A stretch of DNA of 64,000 nt, from the NCBI RefSeq assembly GCF_000018545.1, contig NC_012587.1, forward strand, positions 2,884,001 to 2,948,000. Direction: 5' to 3'. Positions 21,767 to 30,496 of the stretch are shown here, one piece after another (position 1 is the stretch's first letter; the number at the start of each line of letters is the position of its first letter). Source of the stretch: Sinorhizobium fredii NGR234 (GTDB lineage Bacteria > Pseudomonadota > Alphaproteobacteria > Rhizobiales > Rhizobiaceae). The translations under genes and the position numbers were made by a program. The notes beneath the pieces are model-generated. The model did not search any database. It saw only the letters and a program-made list of their open reading frames with translations, and had not been told where the DNA came from.

Positions 21767-22626
21767 GTGGCGCGGTCGCCAATCCGGAGGAATTCAGCCC
21801 GTCATCTCCGGCGGCCGCTCACCAGGCCTTCGTGACGCTCGTCACTAACGCCGACTACGCGCTCGGCGCGCGCGCCTTGGTACGGTCGATCCGCCTGACG
21901 CGGACCCCGGCCGATATCGTCGTGCTCTACACCGGCGGGGTGGATGCCGCCGCTCTCCAGCCGCTCGTCGAATTCGACTGTCGCCTGATCGAAACCGAAC
22001 TGCTGCCTCTTTCCGATGAATTCAACGCCCGGCACGCGCGCCGCAACGTCCACGAGAAGGCGCCCTTCACCAAGGGCCGGAAACCCGACTTCCACTCTCC
22101 GCTCGACAATTTCTGCAAGCTCCGCCTCTGGCAGCTCGTCGAATACGAGTGCTGCGTCTTCATCGACGCCGACGCGATCGTGCTGCGCAACATAGACAAG
22201 CTCTTTTCCTATCCGGAGTTTTCCGCCGCGCCGAACGTCTATGAGAGCCTCGCCGACTTCCATCGGCTGAATTCCGGCGTCTTCGTCGCAAAACCGTCGC
22301 TCGAAACCTTCGGGAACATGCTTGCGGTCCTCGACGCGCCGGATGCCTTCTGGCCGCGCACCGACCAGACCCTCCTGCAGAGCTACTTCCCTGACTGGCA
22401 CGGGCTGCCGGTAACGATGAACATGCTGCAATATGTCTGGTTCAACCTGCCCGAGCTCTGGGACTGGCGGTCGATCGGCGTGCTTCACTATCAATATGAG
22501 AAGCCGTGGGAGAAGGACCATCCGCGCGCCGAAGCGCTGCGCCCGCTGATCGACCTCTGGTTCGCCTACCTCGCGGGCGATGATATCCCTGACGTCGCAA
22601 CCCTTGCCAATCCGGCTCAATCATGA
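21763..22626 (+). CDS. sqdD: Glycosyltransferase SqdD (GT8/glycogenin-like), sulfolipid synthesis
   Basis: The 287-residue protein looks like a glycogenin-type retaining glycosyltransferase. It has an N-terminal donor-binding core (AFVTLVTNADYALGARALVRSIR), the metal-binding DxD in FIDADAIVLRNID, and FHRLNSGVFVAKPS. In the sqd operon of Rhodobacter the same position holds SqdD, proposed to transfer sulfoquinovose to diacylglycerol; the role here follows from that order. It overlaps sqdB and sqdC by ATGA at both ends, so the three are translationally coupled. It has no signal peptide or membrane helix. Confidence 0.85.
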   Translation: MSGAVANPEEFSPSSPAAAHQAFVTLVTNADYALGARALVRSIRLTRTPADIVVLYTGGVDAAALQPLVEFDCRLIETELLPLSDEFNARHARRNVHEKAPFTKGRKPDFHSPLDNFCKLRLWQLVEYECCVFIDADAIVLRNIDKLFSYPEFSAAPNVYESLADFHRLNSGVFVAKPSLETFGNMLAVLDAPDAFWPRTDQTLLQSYFPDWHGLPVTMNMLQYVWFNLPELWDWRSIGVLHYQYEKPWEKDHPRAEALRPLIDLWFAYLAGDDIPDVATLANPAQS

Positions 22627-23624
22627 CGCGCGTCCTTGTCTCCGGCGGCACCGGTTTTGTCGGACGCTTCATCGTCGAGCATCTGCTTCAACGAGGCTAC
22701 AAGGTCGCGGTCGGCGGCCGCTCTGAGCCGCCGGCAGGCTTCTTCACGCAGCCGGTCACCTACGTGCCGCTTCGGCTCGATCCGGACGCCGACCAGGTCG
22801 CCGCCTTCGACAATGTCTGCTATTTCGTCCATGCCGCCTTCGAGCATGTCGAGGGCAAGTATCGCGGCGGCGAAGGCACCGACCCGGAGGGCTTTCGTCG
22901 CGCCAACGTCGATGGGTCGGTCCGCCTGTTCGAGGAGGCCCGCACCGCCGGCGTGCGCCGCTGCGTCTTCCTGTCGAGCCGTGCCGTCTACGGCGAAACG
23001 CCGTCAACTATCCTTCACGAAAACACGCCCACGCAGCCAGATACGCTCTATGGCGTGGTGAAGCTTGCCGCCGAAGATGCACTGGAATCAATGACCGCCC
23101 CTGACTTCGTCACCACCAGCCTGCGGGTCACCGGCGCCTACGGACCGGCCGGACCGGGCCGGACACACAAATGGAGCGGGTTGTTCGCCGACTATTTGGC
23201 CGGCCGGCCTGTCCAGCCGCGTGTCGGCACCGAAGTATATGGAGATGACATCGCCGCGTCGGTACGCCTGATGCTCGAAAACGATCCGGCAAAGGTTTCC
23301 GGACAGGTTTTCAACGTTTCTGACGTGCTGACTGGAAATCGCGACATTCTCTCCGTCCTTCAGGTGGCAACCGATTGCCCCAATCCTCTCCCGCCGGCTG
23401 CGGAAGCGAAGGAGTTCAAGGAGATGTCGACCGAGAAGCTGCGCGCGCTCGGCTGGTTGCCCGGCGGACGCGAACGGCTGGCGGCGACGATCAGGGAACT
23501 GGCGGGGGCCGGAGCGCAATGTAATGTGTCAGAACCGCATACGCCGGTGACTGCCCCTCTCCTCGGGTTTAACCCGAGGACTAGCCCTCTCCCCGCACGC
23601 GGGGAGAGGGGACCGGGAGCGTGA
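22623..23624 (+). CDS. sqdC: NAD-dependent epimerase/dehydratase SqdC, sulfolipid synthesis
   Basis: The 333-residue protein is an extended SDR with the Rossmann motif VSGGTGFVGRF (residues 5-15). It also has FLSSRAVYGET and the catalytic Tyr-x3-Lys in YGVVKLAAEDAL. It ends the sqdB-D-C operon, with an ATGA overlap onto sqdD. SqdC is conserved in bacterial sulfolipid operons but its reaction is not settled. About the last 23 residues (from about 311) are encoded by a palindromic repeat element rather than family sequence, so the natural protein probably ended earlier in an ancestor. Confidence 0.82.
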   Translation: MTRVLVSGGTGFVGRFIVEHLLQRGYKVAVGGRSEPPAGFFTQPVTYVPLRLDPDADQVAAFDNVCYFVHAAFEHVEGKYRGGEGTDPEGFRRANVDGSVRLFEEARTAGVRRCVFLSSRAVYGETPSTILHENTPTQPDTLYGVVKLAAEDALESMTAPDFVTTSLRVTGAYGPAGPGRTHKWSGLFADYLAGRPVQPRVGTEVYGDDIAASVRLMLENDPAKVSGQVFNVSDVLTGNRDILSVLQVATDCPNPLPPAAEAKEFKEMSTEKLRALGWLPGGRERLAATIRELAGAGAQCNVSEPHTPVTAPLLGFNPRTSPLPARGERGPGA

Positions 23625-23683
23625 CGCGAGTCCCTTCTCCCCATCGGAATGGGGAGAAGGTGCCGGCAGGCGGATGAGGGGCA
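23553..23683. repeat. Mosaic of palindromic repeats overlapping the sqdC 3' end
   Basis: Three hairpin units follow one another: CCTCGGGTTTAACCCGAGG (about 23561-23579), CCCTCTCCCCGC/GCGGGGAGAGGG (about 23585-23610), and CCTTCTCCCCAT/ATGGGGAGAAGG (about 23632-23660). The last unit plus its flank (GCCGGCAGGCGGATGAGGGG) matches the element at 55565-55625 in reverse orientation. The mosaic may also end the sqd transcript. Confidence 0.7.
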
Positions 23684-23704
23684 ATCGGGCAAATCTCATC
23701 ACGA

Positions 23705-24607
23705 CTATCCAAGATCCACCACGACAATCTCCGGCGGCACGCCGAAACGAACAGGCGCGATCGAGCAGCCAAGCCCGCCCGAGACGATCAGATTGCGCTC
23801 CTCCTCGACGATATGGCCATAGGCATAGCGGTCGCCGAAGCGCGACGGCACGACCGGTGAGTGGCCGATGAAGCGGACCTGCCCGCCGTGGGTATGGCCG
23901 GAAAGCGTCAGCGAGACCCGCGGCGGTACCCTCGGGAAGATGTCGGGCTCATGCGCAAGCAGGATGACGGGCGCCTCGTCGGTAACCTGCGCCAGTGTCC
24001 CGTCGAGGTCGTCGAGCCCGCCCATGGCGCTACGCTTCCATTTCTTGCCGGGCAGCAGTGCAAGCTGGTCCTCGAGGCCGGCGATCCAGAAGCCCAGACC
24101 ATCCTTCTCGAAGCGCAAGGCGCGGTTGCTGTAGACCGGGATGCCGACCTCCGCCAAGGCGCGATGGCCGAAGGTGTCGCCGCCGCCGTTCTTCTGGGCG
24201 GTCCTGTCCTCCCACCAGTCGTGGTTGCCCATGATCGCGTGGATGCCGAGCGGCGCCTTCAGCGTCGACAGCGCCTTCGACCACTCGGCCGAATGGACGT
24301 AGCGCGTCACCAGGTTCATGCCCGAGGCATAATCGCCGAGAAGCACCGTGACGTCGCCGCCCAGCTCGTTGGCACGCTCGCAGATGGACGCAATACGCCG
24401 TGCCGACATCCAGGGCTCGCAGGCATGCAGGTCGGCGAGAGCGACGACGCGCAGCCTGAGGCCGGGCGTCCAGCCGGGCGGCGTCAGGCTGTAGTGCGCA
24501 ATCCTCAGGCGCGCCAGCGGCTCGACCGCAAAGGCATAGCCGCCAAGCGCCATGGCGCTCGCGAAACCACTGCCGAGAACCTGCAGGAAGCCGCGGCGGG
24601 TGATCAT
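23705..24607 (-). CDS. Tat-exported metallophosphoesterase (YaeI/Icc-like)
   Basis: The 300-residue protein starts with a twin-arginine signal (MITRRGFLQVLGSGFASAMA), so it is probably exported folded to the periplasm. The calcineurin-like fold follows: VVALADLHACEP (metal site; usual D-x-H), VTVLLGDYASG, IMGNHDWWED, ILLAHEPDIFP and LTLSGHTHGGQVRF. These supply the usual two-metal ligands. Related enzymes act on UDP-diacylglucosamine or other phosphodiesters; the substrate here is unknown. It starts 1 bp after the ruvB stop, so it is probably the distal gene of the ruv transcript. Confidence 0.85.
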   Translation of the reverse strand: MITRRGFLQVLGSGFASAMALGGYAFAVEPLARLRIAHYSLTPPGWTPGLRLRVVALADLHACEPWMSARRIASICERANELGGDVTVLLGDYASGMNLVTRYVHSAEWSKALSTLKAPLGIHAIMGNHDWWEDRTAQKNGGGDTFGHRALAEVGIPVYSNRALRFEKDGLGFWIAGLEDQLALLPGKKWKRSAMGGLDDLDGTLAQVTDEAPVILLAHEPDIFPRVPPRVSLTLSGHTHGGQVRFIGHSPVVPSRFGDRYAYGHIVEEERNLIVSGGLGCSIAPVRFGVPPEIVVVDLG

Positions 24608-24608
24608 C

Positions 24609-25649
24609 TCAGTCGTCCTCGAGCGTCAGCCGGAACTGGGCCGCCTCGACATCCTTCGGCGGATTGAGGCCGAGATGTTTCCAGGCATTGGCGGTCAGGA
24701 CACGGCCGCGCGGCGTACGCTGGATGAAGCCCTGCTGGATCAGATAGGGCTCGATGATGTCCTCGATCGCATCGCGCGGCTCGGAAAGCCCGGCCGCGAT
24801 CGTCTCGATGCCGACCGGTCCGCCGCCGAAATTCTGCGCGATCATGAACAGGTAGCGGCGGTCAAGCTGGTCGAGCCCCATGCTGTCGACGAGCAGCCGG
24901 GTCAGCGCCTCGTCGGCGATCTGCCGGGTCACCGCCTCGGCGCGAGCCACCTCTGCGAAGTCGCGCACCCGCCGCAACAGGCGGCCGGCGATGCGCGGCG
25001 TGCCGCGGGCCCGCCGGGCGATTTCGCGCGCGCCCTCGTCGGTCATGCCGAGCCCCATCAGCCGCGCACCGCGCCGGACGATCAGTTCCAGTTCCTCGAC
25101 CGTGTAGAAATTGAGCCGTACGGGGATGCCGAAGCGATCGCGCAGCGGTGTCGTCAAGAGGCCGAGACGCGTCGTCGCCGCCACCAGCGTGAATTTGGCG
25201 AGGTCGATCTTTACCGAACGCGCTGCCGGCCCCTCACCGATGATCAGGTCGAGCTGGAAATCCTCCATCGCCGGATAGAGGATTTCCTCGACCGCCGGGT
25301 TCAGCCGGTGGATTTCGTCGATGAACAGCACGTCGCGTTCTTCGAGATTGGTGAGCAGCGCCGCCAGATCGCCGGCCTTGGCGATCACCGGGCCCGACGT
25401 CGAACGGAAATTGACGCCGAGTTCCTTCGCCATGATCTGCGCGAGCGTCGTCTTGCCGAGACCGGGCGGGCCGACGAAGAGCACATGGTCGAGCGCCTCG
25501 CCGCGATTGCGCGCCGCCTCGATGAAGATCTTGAGATTGGCGCGTGCCTCCGCCTGACCGGTAAACTCGTCGAGCGACTGCGGGCGCAGTGTCGCATCGA
25601 GATCTTCGCCCCGCTTCTCCGGCGCAATCAGGCGTGCGGCTTCAGTCAT
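24609..25649 (-). CDS. ruvB: Holliday junction branch migration ATPase RuvB
   Basis: RuvB is the hexameric AAA+ motor that drives branch migration with RuvA. The 346-residue protein has Walker [10 protein letters not shown] (about 60-68), Walker [10 protein letters not shown], sensor 1 AATTRLG and the Arg finger region LRDRFGIP. A winged-helix C-terminus holds [17 protein letters not shown]. The start at 25649 ([16 protein letters not shown]) matches the family; an in-frame ATG three codons upstream (25658) is also possible. It follows ruvA after 154 bp. Confidence 0.97.
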   Translation of the reverse strand: MTEAARLIAPEKRGEDLDATLRPQSLDEFTGQAEARANLKIFIEAARNRGEALDHVLFVGPPGLGKTTLAQIMAKELGVNFRSTSGPVIAKAGDLAALLTNLEERDVLFIDEIHRLNPAVEEILYPAMEDFQLDLIIGEGPAARSVKIDLAKFTLVAATTRLGLLTTPLRDRFGIPVRLNFYTVEELELIVRRGARLMGLGMTDEGAREIARRARGTPRIAGRLLRRVRDFAEVARAEAVTRQIADEALTRLLVDSMGLDQLDRRYLFMIAQNFGGGPVGIETIAAGLSEPRDAIEDIIEPYLIQQGFIQRTPRGRVLTANAWKHLGLNPPKDVEAAQFRLTLEDD

Positions 25650-25803
25650 CTCAAACATCCATTGCGGGGTGGATCGCGCGGCTGTTCAACGCCGCTGTGC
25701 GCATCTCAACCTTAGTGCGAGCGCGGCAGTCAATCCAGTGCGATCGGTTCACGAACCCCCTCACTCCAATTCCATTGTGGCTGCAGAAAGGCTTGGCCAC
25801 CCC

Positions 25804-26421
25804 TCAGCGCGCCAGTTCCTTTAGCCCAAGGCGGATCAATTTGGCGCTGTCGCCCCCCTCGCCGCCATTCTTCAGCGCTGCTGCCACGGCGTTTGCCGCC
25901 TGGTCGCGCGAATAGCCGAGATTGGTAAGCGCCGAGACCGCGTCGGAAACCGGTGCCGCGGCGACCCCCTCGCCCAATTCCTGCTTGAGGCCGATCGACG
26001 CGGACATCTCGCCGGCAAAGGCCGGCGCCTTGTTCTTCAGCTCCGTGACGATACGCACCGCCACCTTGGGACCGACGCCCGGAGCGCGCGCCACCGACGT
26101 CTTGTCCTGCAGCGCGATGGCATTGGCGAGTTCGCCGGGCGTCAGCGTCGTAAGCAACGCCAGCGCCACCTTGGAGCCCACCCCCTGGACGGTTTGCAGC
26201 AGGCGGAACCATTCCCGCTCAAGCGCCGACAGGAAGCCGAAGAGCCTCAACTGGTCTTCGCGAACATAGGTCTCGATGAAGAGCACGGCCGCCTCGCCGG
26301 CCGAGCCAAGCTTGGCGAGCGTGCGCGCCGAGCAATAGGCGACATAACCGACCCCGTGCACGTCGAGGACGACAAAGTCCTCGCCGATCTCGTCAATGGT
26401 GCCCTTGAGTTTGCCGATCAT
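25804..26421 (-). CDS. ruvA: Holliday junction binding protein RuvA
   Basis: RuvA binds four-way junctions and loads RuvB. The 205-residue protein has the N-terminal OB fold ([28 protein letters not shown]). The tandem helix-hairpin-helix domain follows ([34 protein letters not shown]). The RuvB-binding C-terminal domain contains [20 protein letters not shown]. It lies between ruvC and ruvB, with inverted repeats separating it from ruvC. Confidence 0.97.
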   Translation of the reverse strand: MIGKLKGTIDEIGEDFVVLDVHGVGYVAYCSARTLAKLGSAGEAAVLFIETYVREDQLRLFGFLSALEREWFRLLQTVQGVGSKVALALLTTLTPGELANAIALQDKTSVARAPGVGPKVAVRIVTELKNKAPAFAGEMSASIGLKQELGEGVAAAPVSDAVSALTNLGYSRDQAANAVAAALKNGGEGGDSAKLIRLGLKELAR

Positions 26422-26470
26422 CTGGCTTCCGTCTTTCTGCTTTCATTCCCTTGGAGGTTGCGTTCCGCGC

Positions 26471-26641
26471 ACCCCCTCTGGCCTGCCGGCCATCTCCCCC
26501 ACAAGGGGGGAGAAGAGAGGTTGCACGATCCGCGCCTCCACGGCAGCGTCCTGTTTCCTGAAACGTTTCGGTCGGAGCCCGGGGCCAACCGCACATATTC
26601 TCCCCCCTTGTGGGGGAGATGGCCGGCAGGCCAGAGGGGGT
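26471..26641. repeat. 43-bp element in two perfect inverted copies (26471-26513 and 26599-26641)
   Basis: The two copies are exact reverse complements 85 bp apart and fill most of the ruvC-ruvA gap. Each copy holds a GCCTGCCGGC dyad and a CTCCCCC-ACAA-GGGGGGAG hairpin. The unit is closely related to the pair at 28363-28566. It resembles rhizobial intergenic mosaic elements (RIME); the name is an inference. Confidence 0.8.
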
Positions 26642-26668
26642 TAGGCCTCGTCACCATTCTGATCTCCA

Positions 26669-27181
26669 CTACCCGGCTAACGCCGCGAGGCGGCTCGTTA
26701 CCGCCTGGCGGTTATGCGCATGGCAGATGGCAATCGCAAGCGCGTCGGCCGCGTCATTGCCCTTGAACTCGGCCTTCGGCATCAGCACCTTCAGCATCAT
26801 GTGGATCTGCTGCTTCTCGCCGTGGCCGACGCCGATCACCGCCTTCTTCACCGCGTTCGGTGCATATTCGGCGACCCGAAGGCCGGCGCGCGCCGGAACG
26901 AGCATGGCGATGCCGCGCGCCTGGCCGAGCTTCAACGTCGCCGTCGCATCCTTGTTGACGAAGGTCTGCTCCACGGCCGCCTCGTGCGGCTGGTAGCCGT
27001 GCACCACCTCGGCGAGCCCGTCGTGCAACTGGCAGAGGCGCGAGGCAAGGTCCATCTCGCCATCGGAGGTCACGGTACCCGAAGCGACGAAGCGCAGCGA
27101 ATTGCCGAGCGTTTCGATGATGCCCCAGCCGGTGCGCCTCAGGCCCGGATCGATGCCGATGATGCGAATCGTAGTCTGCAT
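26669..27181 (-). CDS. ruvC: Holliday junction resolvase RuvC
   Basis: RuvC cuts Holliday junctions symmetrically after RuvAB action. The 170-residue protein shows the RNase H-like fold with the first acidic residue in [14 protein letters not shown] (about 10). The second is in [23 protein letters not shown], and the last pair is in [16 protein letters not shown]. Length and motifs are typical. It leads the ruvC-A-B group, separated from ruvA by a 247-bp gap with inverted repeats. Confidence 0.97.
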   Translation of the reverse strand: MQTTIRIIGIDPGLRRTGWGIIETLGNSLRFVASGTVTSDGEMDLASRLCQLHDGLAEVVHGYQPHEAAVEQTFVNKDATATLKLGQARGIAMLVPARAGLRVAEYAPNAVKKAVIGVGHGEKQQIHMMLKVLMPKAEFKGNDAADALAIAICHAHNRQAVTSRLAALAG

Positions 27182-27349
27182 GGCTCACCCTATGTCGGTC
27201 GACGGGACGCTGCCAGCAAAAAGTGAACAAAACAAAAACATTACACAGAAACGACGAACCTTCGAATAAATCGGCCGGCTGGCCCTTGGCGTAAGGAAAC
27301 TTGAACCTACATTGCGATCAATCAATTTCCCTTAACCACAGGCGTTGCC

Positions 27350-28348
27350 ATGATCCCCTTTTCCGTTCTCGACCTGTCACCGATCACCGAGGGCGGCAGC
27401 GTCGCCCAATCGCTGCAAAACTCGCGCCGGTTGGCGGTTGCGGCGGAGGAAAATGGCTACAAGCGCTTCTGGCTGGCCGAGCATCACGGCATGACGGGAA
27501 TTGCCAGCGCCGCGACGTCGATCGTCATCTCGCATGTGGCCTCGGCGACGAAAACCATCCGGGTCGGCTCCGGCGGCATCATGCTTCCCAACCATTCGCC
27601 GCTGGTCATCGCCGAGCAATTCGGCACGCTCGCGGCGCTCTACCCCGGCCGCATCGATCTCGGCCTCGGCCGCGCGCCTGGCACCGACATGCGAACCGCA
27701 CAGGCGCTCCGCCGCAACATGGAAACGAGCTCCAACAATTTCCCGAACGATGTGGTGGAACTGCAGGCGTTGCTCGGCCCGATCAGCGAAGACCAGAAGA
27801 TCGTCGCGGTTCCCGGGGCCGATTCGAATGTGCCGATCTGGCTGCTCGGCTCCAGCCATTTCAGCGCCCATCTCGCCGGCATGCTCGGCCTTCCCTTCGC
27901 CTTCGCCTCGCACTTCGCGCCGGACATGCTGCTCTCGGCGCTGGAGATCTACCGGGAGCGCTTCACGCCGTCGGCGCAGCTCGACAGGCCGCATGTGATG
28001 GTCGGCGTGATGGGGGTTGCCGCCGATACGGACGACGAGGCGAACCATCTCTTCACTTCGATGCAGCAATCCTTCGTGGCGCTTCGCCGCAATGCGCGCG
28101 GCCGCTTCCCGCCACCGGTCCAGTCCATGGACGGCCTGTGGGCCCCGGACGAGAAGATCTTCGTCGACCACGCCATGCGCTATGCGGTCGTCGGCGGCCC
28201 GGAAAGCATCCGCAAAAAGATTGCCTCCTTCGTCGATCTCACCAAGGCCGACGAACTGATCGTCTCCATGCCGATCTTCGACATGGACAAGCGACTGCAT
28301 TCGCTGGAGCTGTTTGCCAAGGCGCAGAGGGCGCTGATGGCGGCCTGA
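27350..28348 (+). CDS. Luciferase-like (LLM class) flavin-dependent oxidoreductase
   Basis: The 332-residue protein is a TIM-barrel FMN-dependent monooxygenase of the bacterial luciferase superfamily. Diagnostic segments are [59 protein letters not shown] and [14 protein letters not shown]. These match the YhbW-like single-subunit group. The substrate is unknown and no dedicated flavin reductase is adjacent. It is divergent from ruvC and followed by an inverted-repeat pair, so it is probably monocistronic. Confidence 0.88.
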   Translation: MIPFSVLDLSPITEGGSVAQSLQNSRRLAVAAEENGYKRFWLAEHHGMTGIASAATSIVISHVASATKTIRVGSGGIMLPNHSPLVIAEQFGTLAALYPGRIDLGLGRAPGTDMRTAQALRRNMETSSNNFPNDVVELQALLGPISEDQKIVAVPGADSNVPIWLLGSSHFSAHLAGMLGLPFAFASHFAPDMLLSALEIYRERFTPSAQLDRPHVMVGVMGVAADTDDEANHLFTSMQQSFVALRRNARGRFPPPVQSMDGLWAPDEKIFVDHAMRYAVVGGPESIRKKIASFVDLTKADELIVSMPIFDMDKRLHSLELFAKAQRALMAA

Positions 28349-28362
28349 CTGCAAAAGATGGC

Positions 28363-28566
28363 ACCCCCCTCTGCCCTGCCGGGCATCTCCCCCACAAGGG
28401 GGGAGATCGGCCAGAGGCAAGGCTCTGCCTGTCAATGAGTTTGCGAATGCCGACGAGACTAACTTTCACGTTGCGGCTGAATAGAATAGCAATTGGTTGA
28501 GCGGGACATCGCTGCTTGCCGATCTCCCCCCTTGTGGGGGAGATGCCCGGCAGGGCAGAGGGGGGT
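28363..28566. repeat. 49-bp element in two perfect inverted copies (28363-28411 and 28518-28566)
   Basis: The copies are exact reverse complements with 106 bp between them, lying between the luciferase-like gene and the convergent yebC. Each holds a GCCCTGCCGGGC dyad and a CTCCCCC-ACAA-GGGGGGAG hairpin. It is the same family as 26471-26641. Besides these repeats the 244-bp gap shows nothing recognisable. Confidence 0.8.
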
Positions 28567-28592
28567 CACACCGCGTGCCCGAGCACCGGACC

Positions 28593-29339
28593 TCAGGCCG
28601 AGAGCTTCGCCAGCACTTCCTCGGAGACTTCGAAGTTCGAATAGACGTTCTGGACGTCGTCGTCGTCTTCGAGGTTGTCGATGAGCTTCATCAGCGACTG
28701 GGCCTTTTCCTCGTCGACCGGCACGGTGTTCTGCGGCTTCCAGATCGCCTTGACGGTTTCGGCTTCGCCGAGCACGCCTTCGAGCGCTTTCGAAACGTCG
28801 CCGATTTCTTCGAAACCGCAGAGGATCGTGTGGCCGTCCTCGTCCGTCGTCACGTCGTCGGCACCCGATTCGATCGCCGCTTCCATCACCTTGTCGGCGT
28901 CGCCGGCGGAGAGCGTGTAGGTGATTTCGCCGACGCGATCGAAGGAGAAGGAGACCGAACCGGTTTCGCCGAGCGCGCCGCCCGCCTTGGTGAACATCGA
29001 GCGGACGTTGGAGGCGGTGCGGTTGCGGTTGTCGGTCAGCGCCTCGACGATGACGGCGACGCCGCCCGGGCCATAGCCTTCGTAGCGGACTTCCTCGTAG
29101 TTCTCCGCATCGCCGCCGGCAGCCTTCTTGACGGCGCGCTCGATATTGTCCTTCGGCATCGACTGCGCCTTGGCGTTCTGGATCGCCAGTCGCAGGCGCG
29201 GGTTCATCGCCGGGTCGGGCATGCCGGACTTCGCCGCGACGGTGATTTCGCGCGCGAGCTTGGAAAACATTTTGGAACGTACCGCATCCTGACGGCCCTT
29301 GCGGTGCATGATGTTCTTGAACTGTGAATGGCCAGCCAT
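28593..29339 (-). CDS. yebC: YebC/PmpR (TACO1) family regulator
   Basis: YebC-family proteins act as transcriptional regulators and, in recent work, as translation factors helping ribosomes through proline-rich stretches. The 248-residue protein has the family start [18 protein letters not shown]. It continues with [23 protein letters not shown] and [28 protein letters not shown]. The ATG at 29339 is chosen; the longer frame adds six non-family residues. In many alphaproteobacteria yebC lies just before ruvC; here the luciferase-like gene has come between. Confidence 0.95.
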   Translation of the reverse strand: MAGHSQFKNIMHRKGRQDAVRSKMFSKLAREITVAAKSGMPDPAMNPRLRLAIQNAKAQSMPKDNIERAVKKAAGGDAENYEEVRYEGYGPGGVAVIVEALTDNRNRTASNVRSMFTKAGGALGETGSVSFSFDRVGEITYTLSAGDADKVMEAAIESGADDVTTDEDGHTILCGFEEIGDVSKALEGVLGEAETVKAIWKPQNTVPVDEEKAQSLMKLIDNLEDDDDVQNVYSNFEVSEEVLAKLSA

Positions 29340-29482
29340 GACGCCCTCTGCATGCATGAATTTATTGGGATGGGGCGCCTTATAGTTTCATTGCCGCTTT
29401 TCGTCCAGCAGGGGCCGTCTTTTCGGCGCGCGGAAATCGGCGCACCTTGAGCTCCGTGATGGAGCTCCGGAACGGTCAGATG

Positions 29483-30322
29483 TCACACGCCCTGAAGGAC
29501 GTGGATCAGCGGCTTGCTCGGCAGCGTGCGCAGGGAAACGCTGATGCTCGGACCGGTGGCGAAGCTCTTGTCGTAGTCGTCGCCGAACATCGCCAGGAAA
29601 TCTCCGATCGGCGGGCCGCGCCGGTGCATGGGCAGGATCAGCGCGGCGCGCAACCGCGAGGTGACGCGGCTCATGCTTTCCGCGCCCATGGTCAGGCCGC
29701 CGTCGACCGGCACCATCAAGACGTCGAGCCGGCCGATCTGCCGGTAATGGCTGTCGTCAAGCTCGTGATGCAAATGGCCGAGATGGCCGATGCAGAGGCC
29801 GGCGACCTCGAAGATGAAGATCGAATTGCCGTCGGGCTCCATGCCCTCGAAGCCGGCGCGGATGTCGGTCGTCACGTTGCGGATATAGGTGTCGCCGACG
29901 ACGAGGTCATAGTCGGCCGGCTCACCATCCTCGCCCCAACCATGCAACACGTAGCGGATCGCCGGATCGGGCGTCAGCGTGTAATGGCTCGAATGGGCCT
30001 TGTTCATCGTCACGACGGTCGGCGGCGTCGTCGGCCGGAACCAGCCGTTGTAGTCGGTGGCGATCGAGATGCCGCCAGGCGTCTCGATCAGGAAGGTCGA
30101 ATGGCCGAGATAGGCGATGGTGACTTCGCCATCGGCGGCTGCCGCGGCGGGCGCGACCTCAGGCGCCGCGTAGCTGGCGAAGCTTGCCTTCGGCATGGCT
30201 TCGGCGATCGCCTGGCACTGGCTGATCGGGGCGGATGCATCCTGCGCATGGGCCGGCTCGGGCCAAAGCGTATGGATGAACCAGATGGCGACGAGCGCGT
30301 AGGCAAGGTAACGCACCAGCAT
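29483..30322 (-). CDS. Exported MBL-fold hydrolase-like protein with altered metal motif
   Basis: The 279-residue protein has an N-terminal signal/anchor helix (LAYALVAIWFIHTLW) ending near AHA-QDA. A UPF0173-like metallo-beta-lactamase fold follows: VTIAYLGHSTFLIETPGGISIATD, GHLGHLHHELDD, VLMVPVDGGLTMG and ILPMHRRG. The usual H-x-H-x-D-H metal motif reads KAHSSH, so the first His and the Asp are missing. It may bind one metal, use other ligands or be non-catalytic. Neighbours (yebC, RND pump) give no clear functional link. Confidence 0.72.
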   Translation of the reverse strand: MLVRYLAYALVAIWFIHTLWPEPAHAQDASAPISQCQAIAEAMPKASFASYAAPEVAPAAAAADGEVTIAYLGHSTFLIETPGGISIATDYNGWFRPTTPPTVVTMNKAHSSHYTLTPDPAIRYVLHGWGEDGEPADYDLVVGDTYIRNVTTDIRAGFEGMEPDGNSIFIFEVAGLCIGHLGHLHHELDDSHYRQIGRLDVLMVPVDGGLTMGAESMSRVTSRLRAALILPMHRRGPPIGDFLAMFGDDYDKSFATGPSISVSLRTLPSKPLIHVLQGV

Positions 30323-30496
30323 CCTTCACCTCTCAGGCGCGGTTTCAGGGCGGGACGAGGAGCAGCCCATGCGGCCTTCCTCCCGTATTCCCCTTCAACG
30401 ACCAGGATCGGCCCGCAGGATCATTCAAGCCCGCCGCGCCGTCCATAAACAAACGGCCGCCCGCCGCTCACAATCGTGTCATTGCACCGGTTCCGG

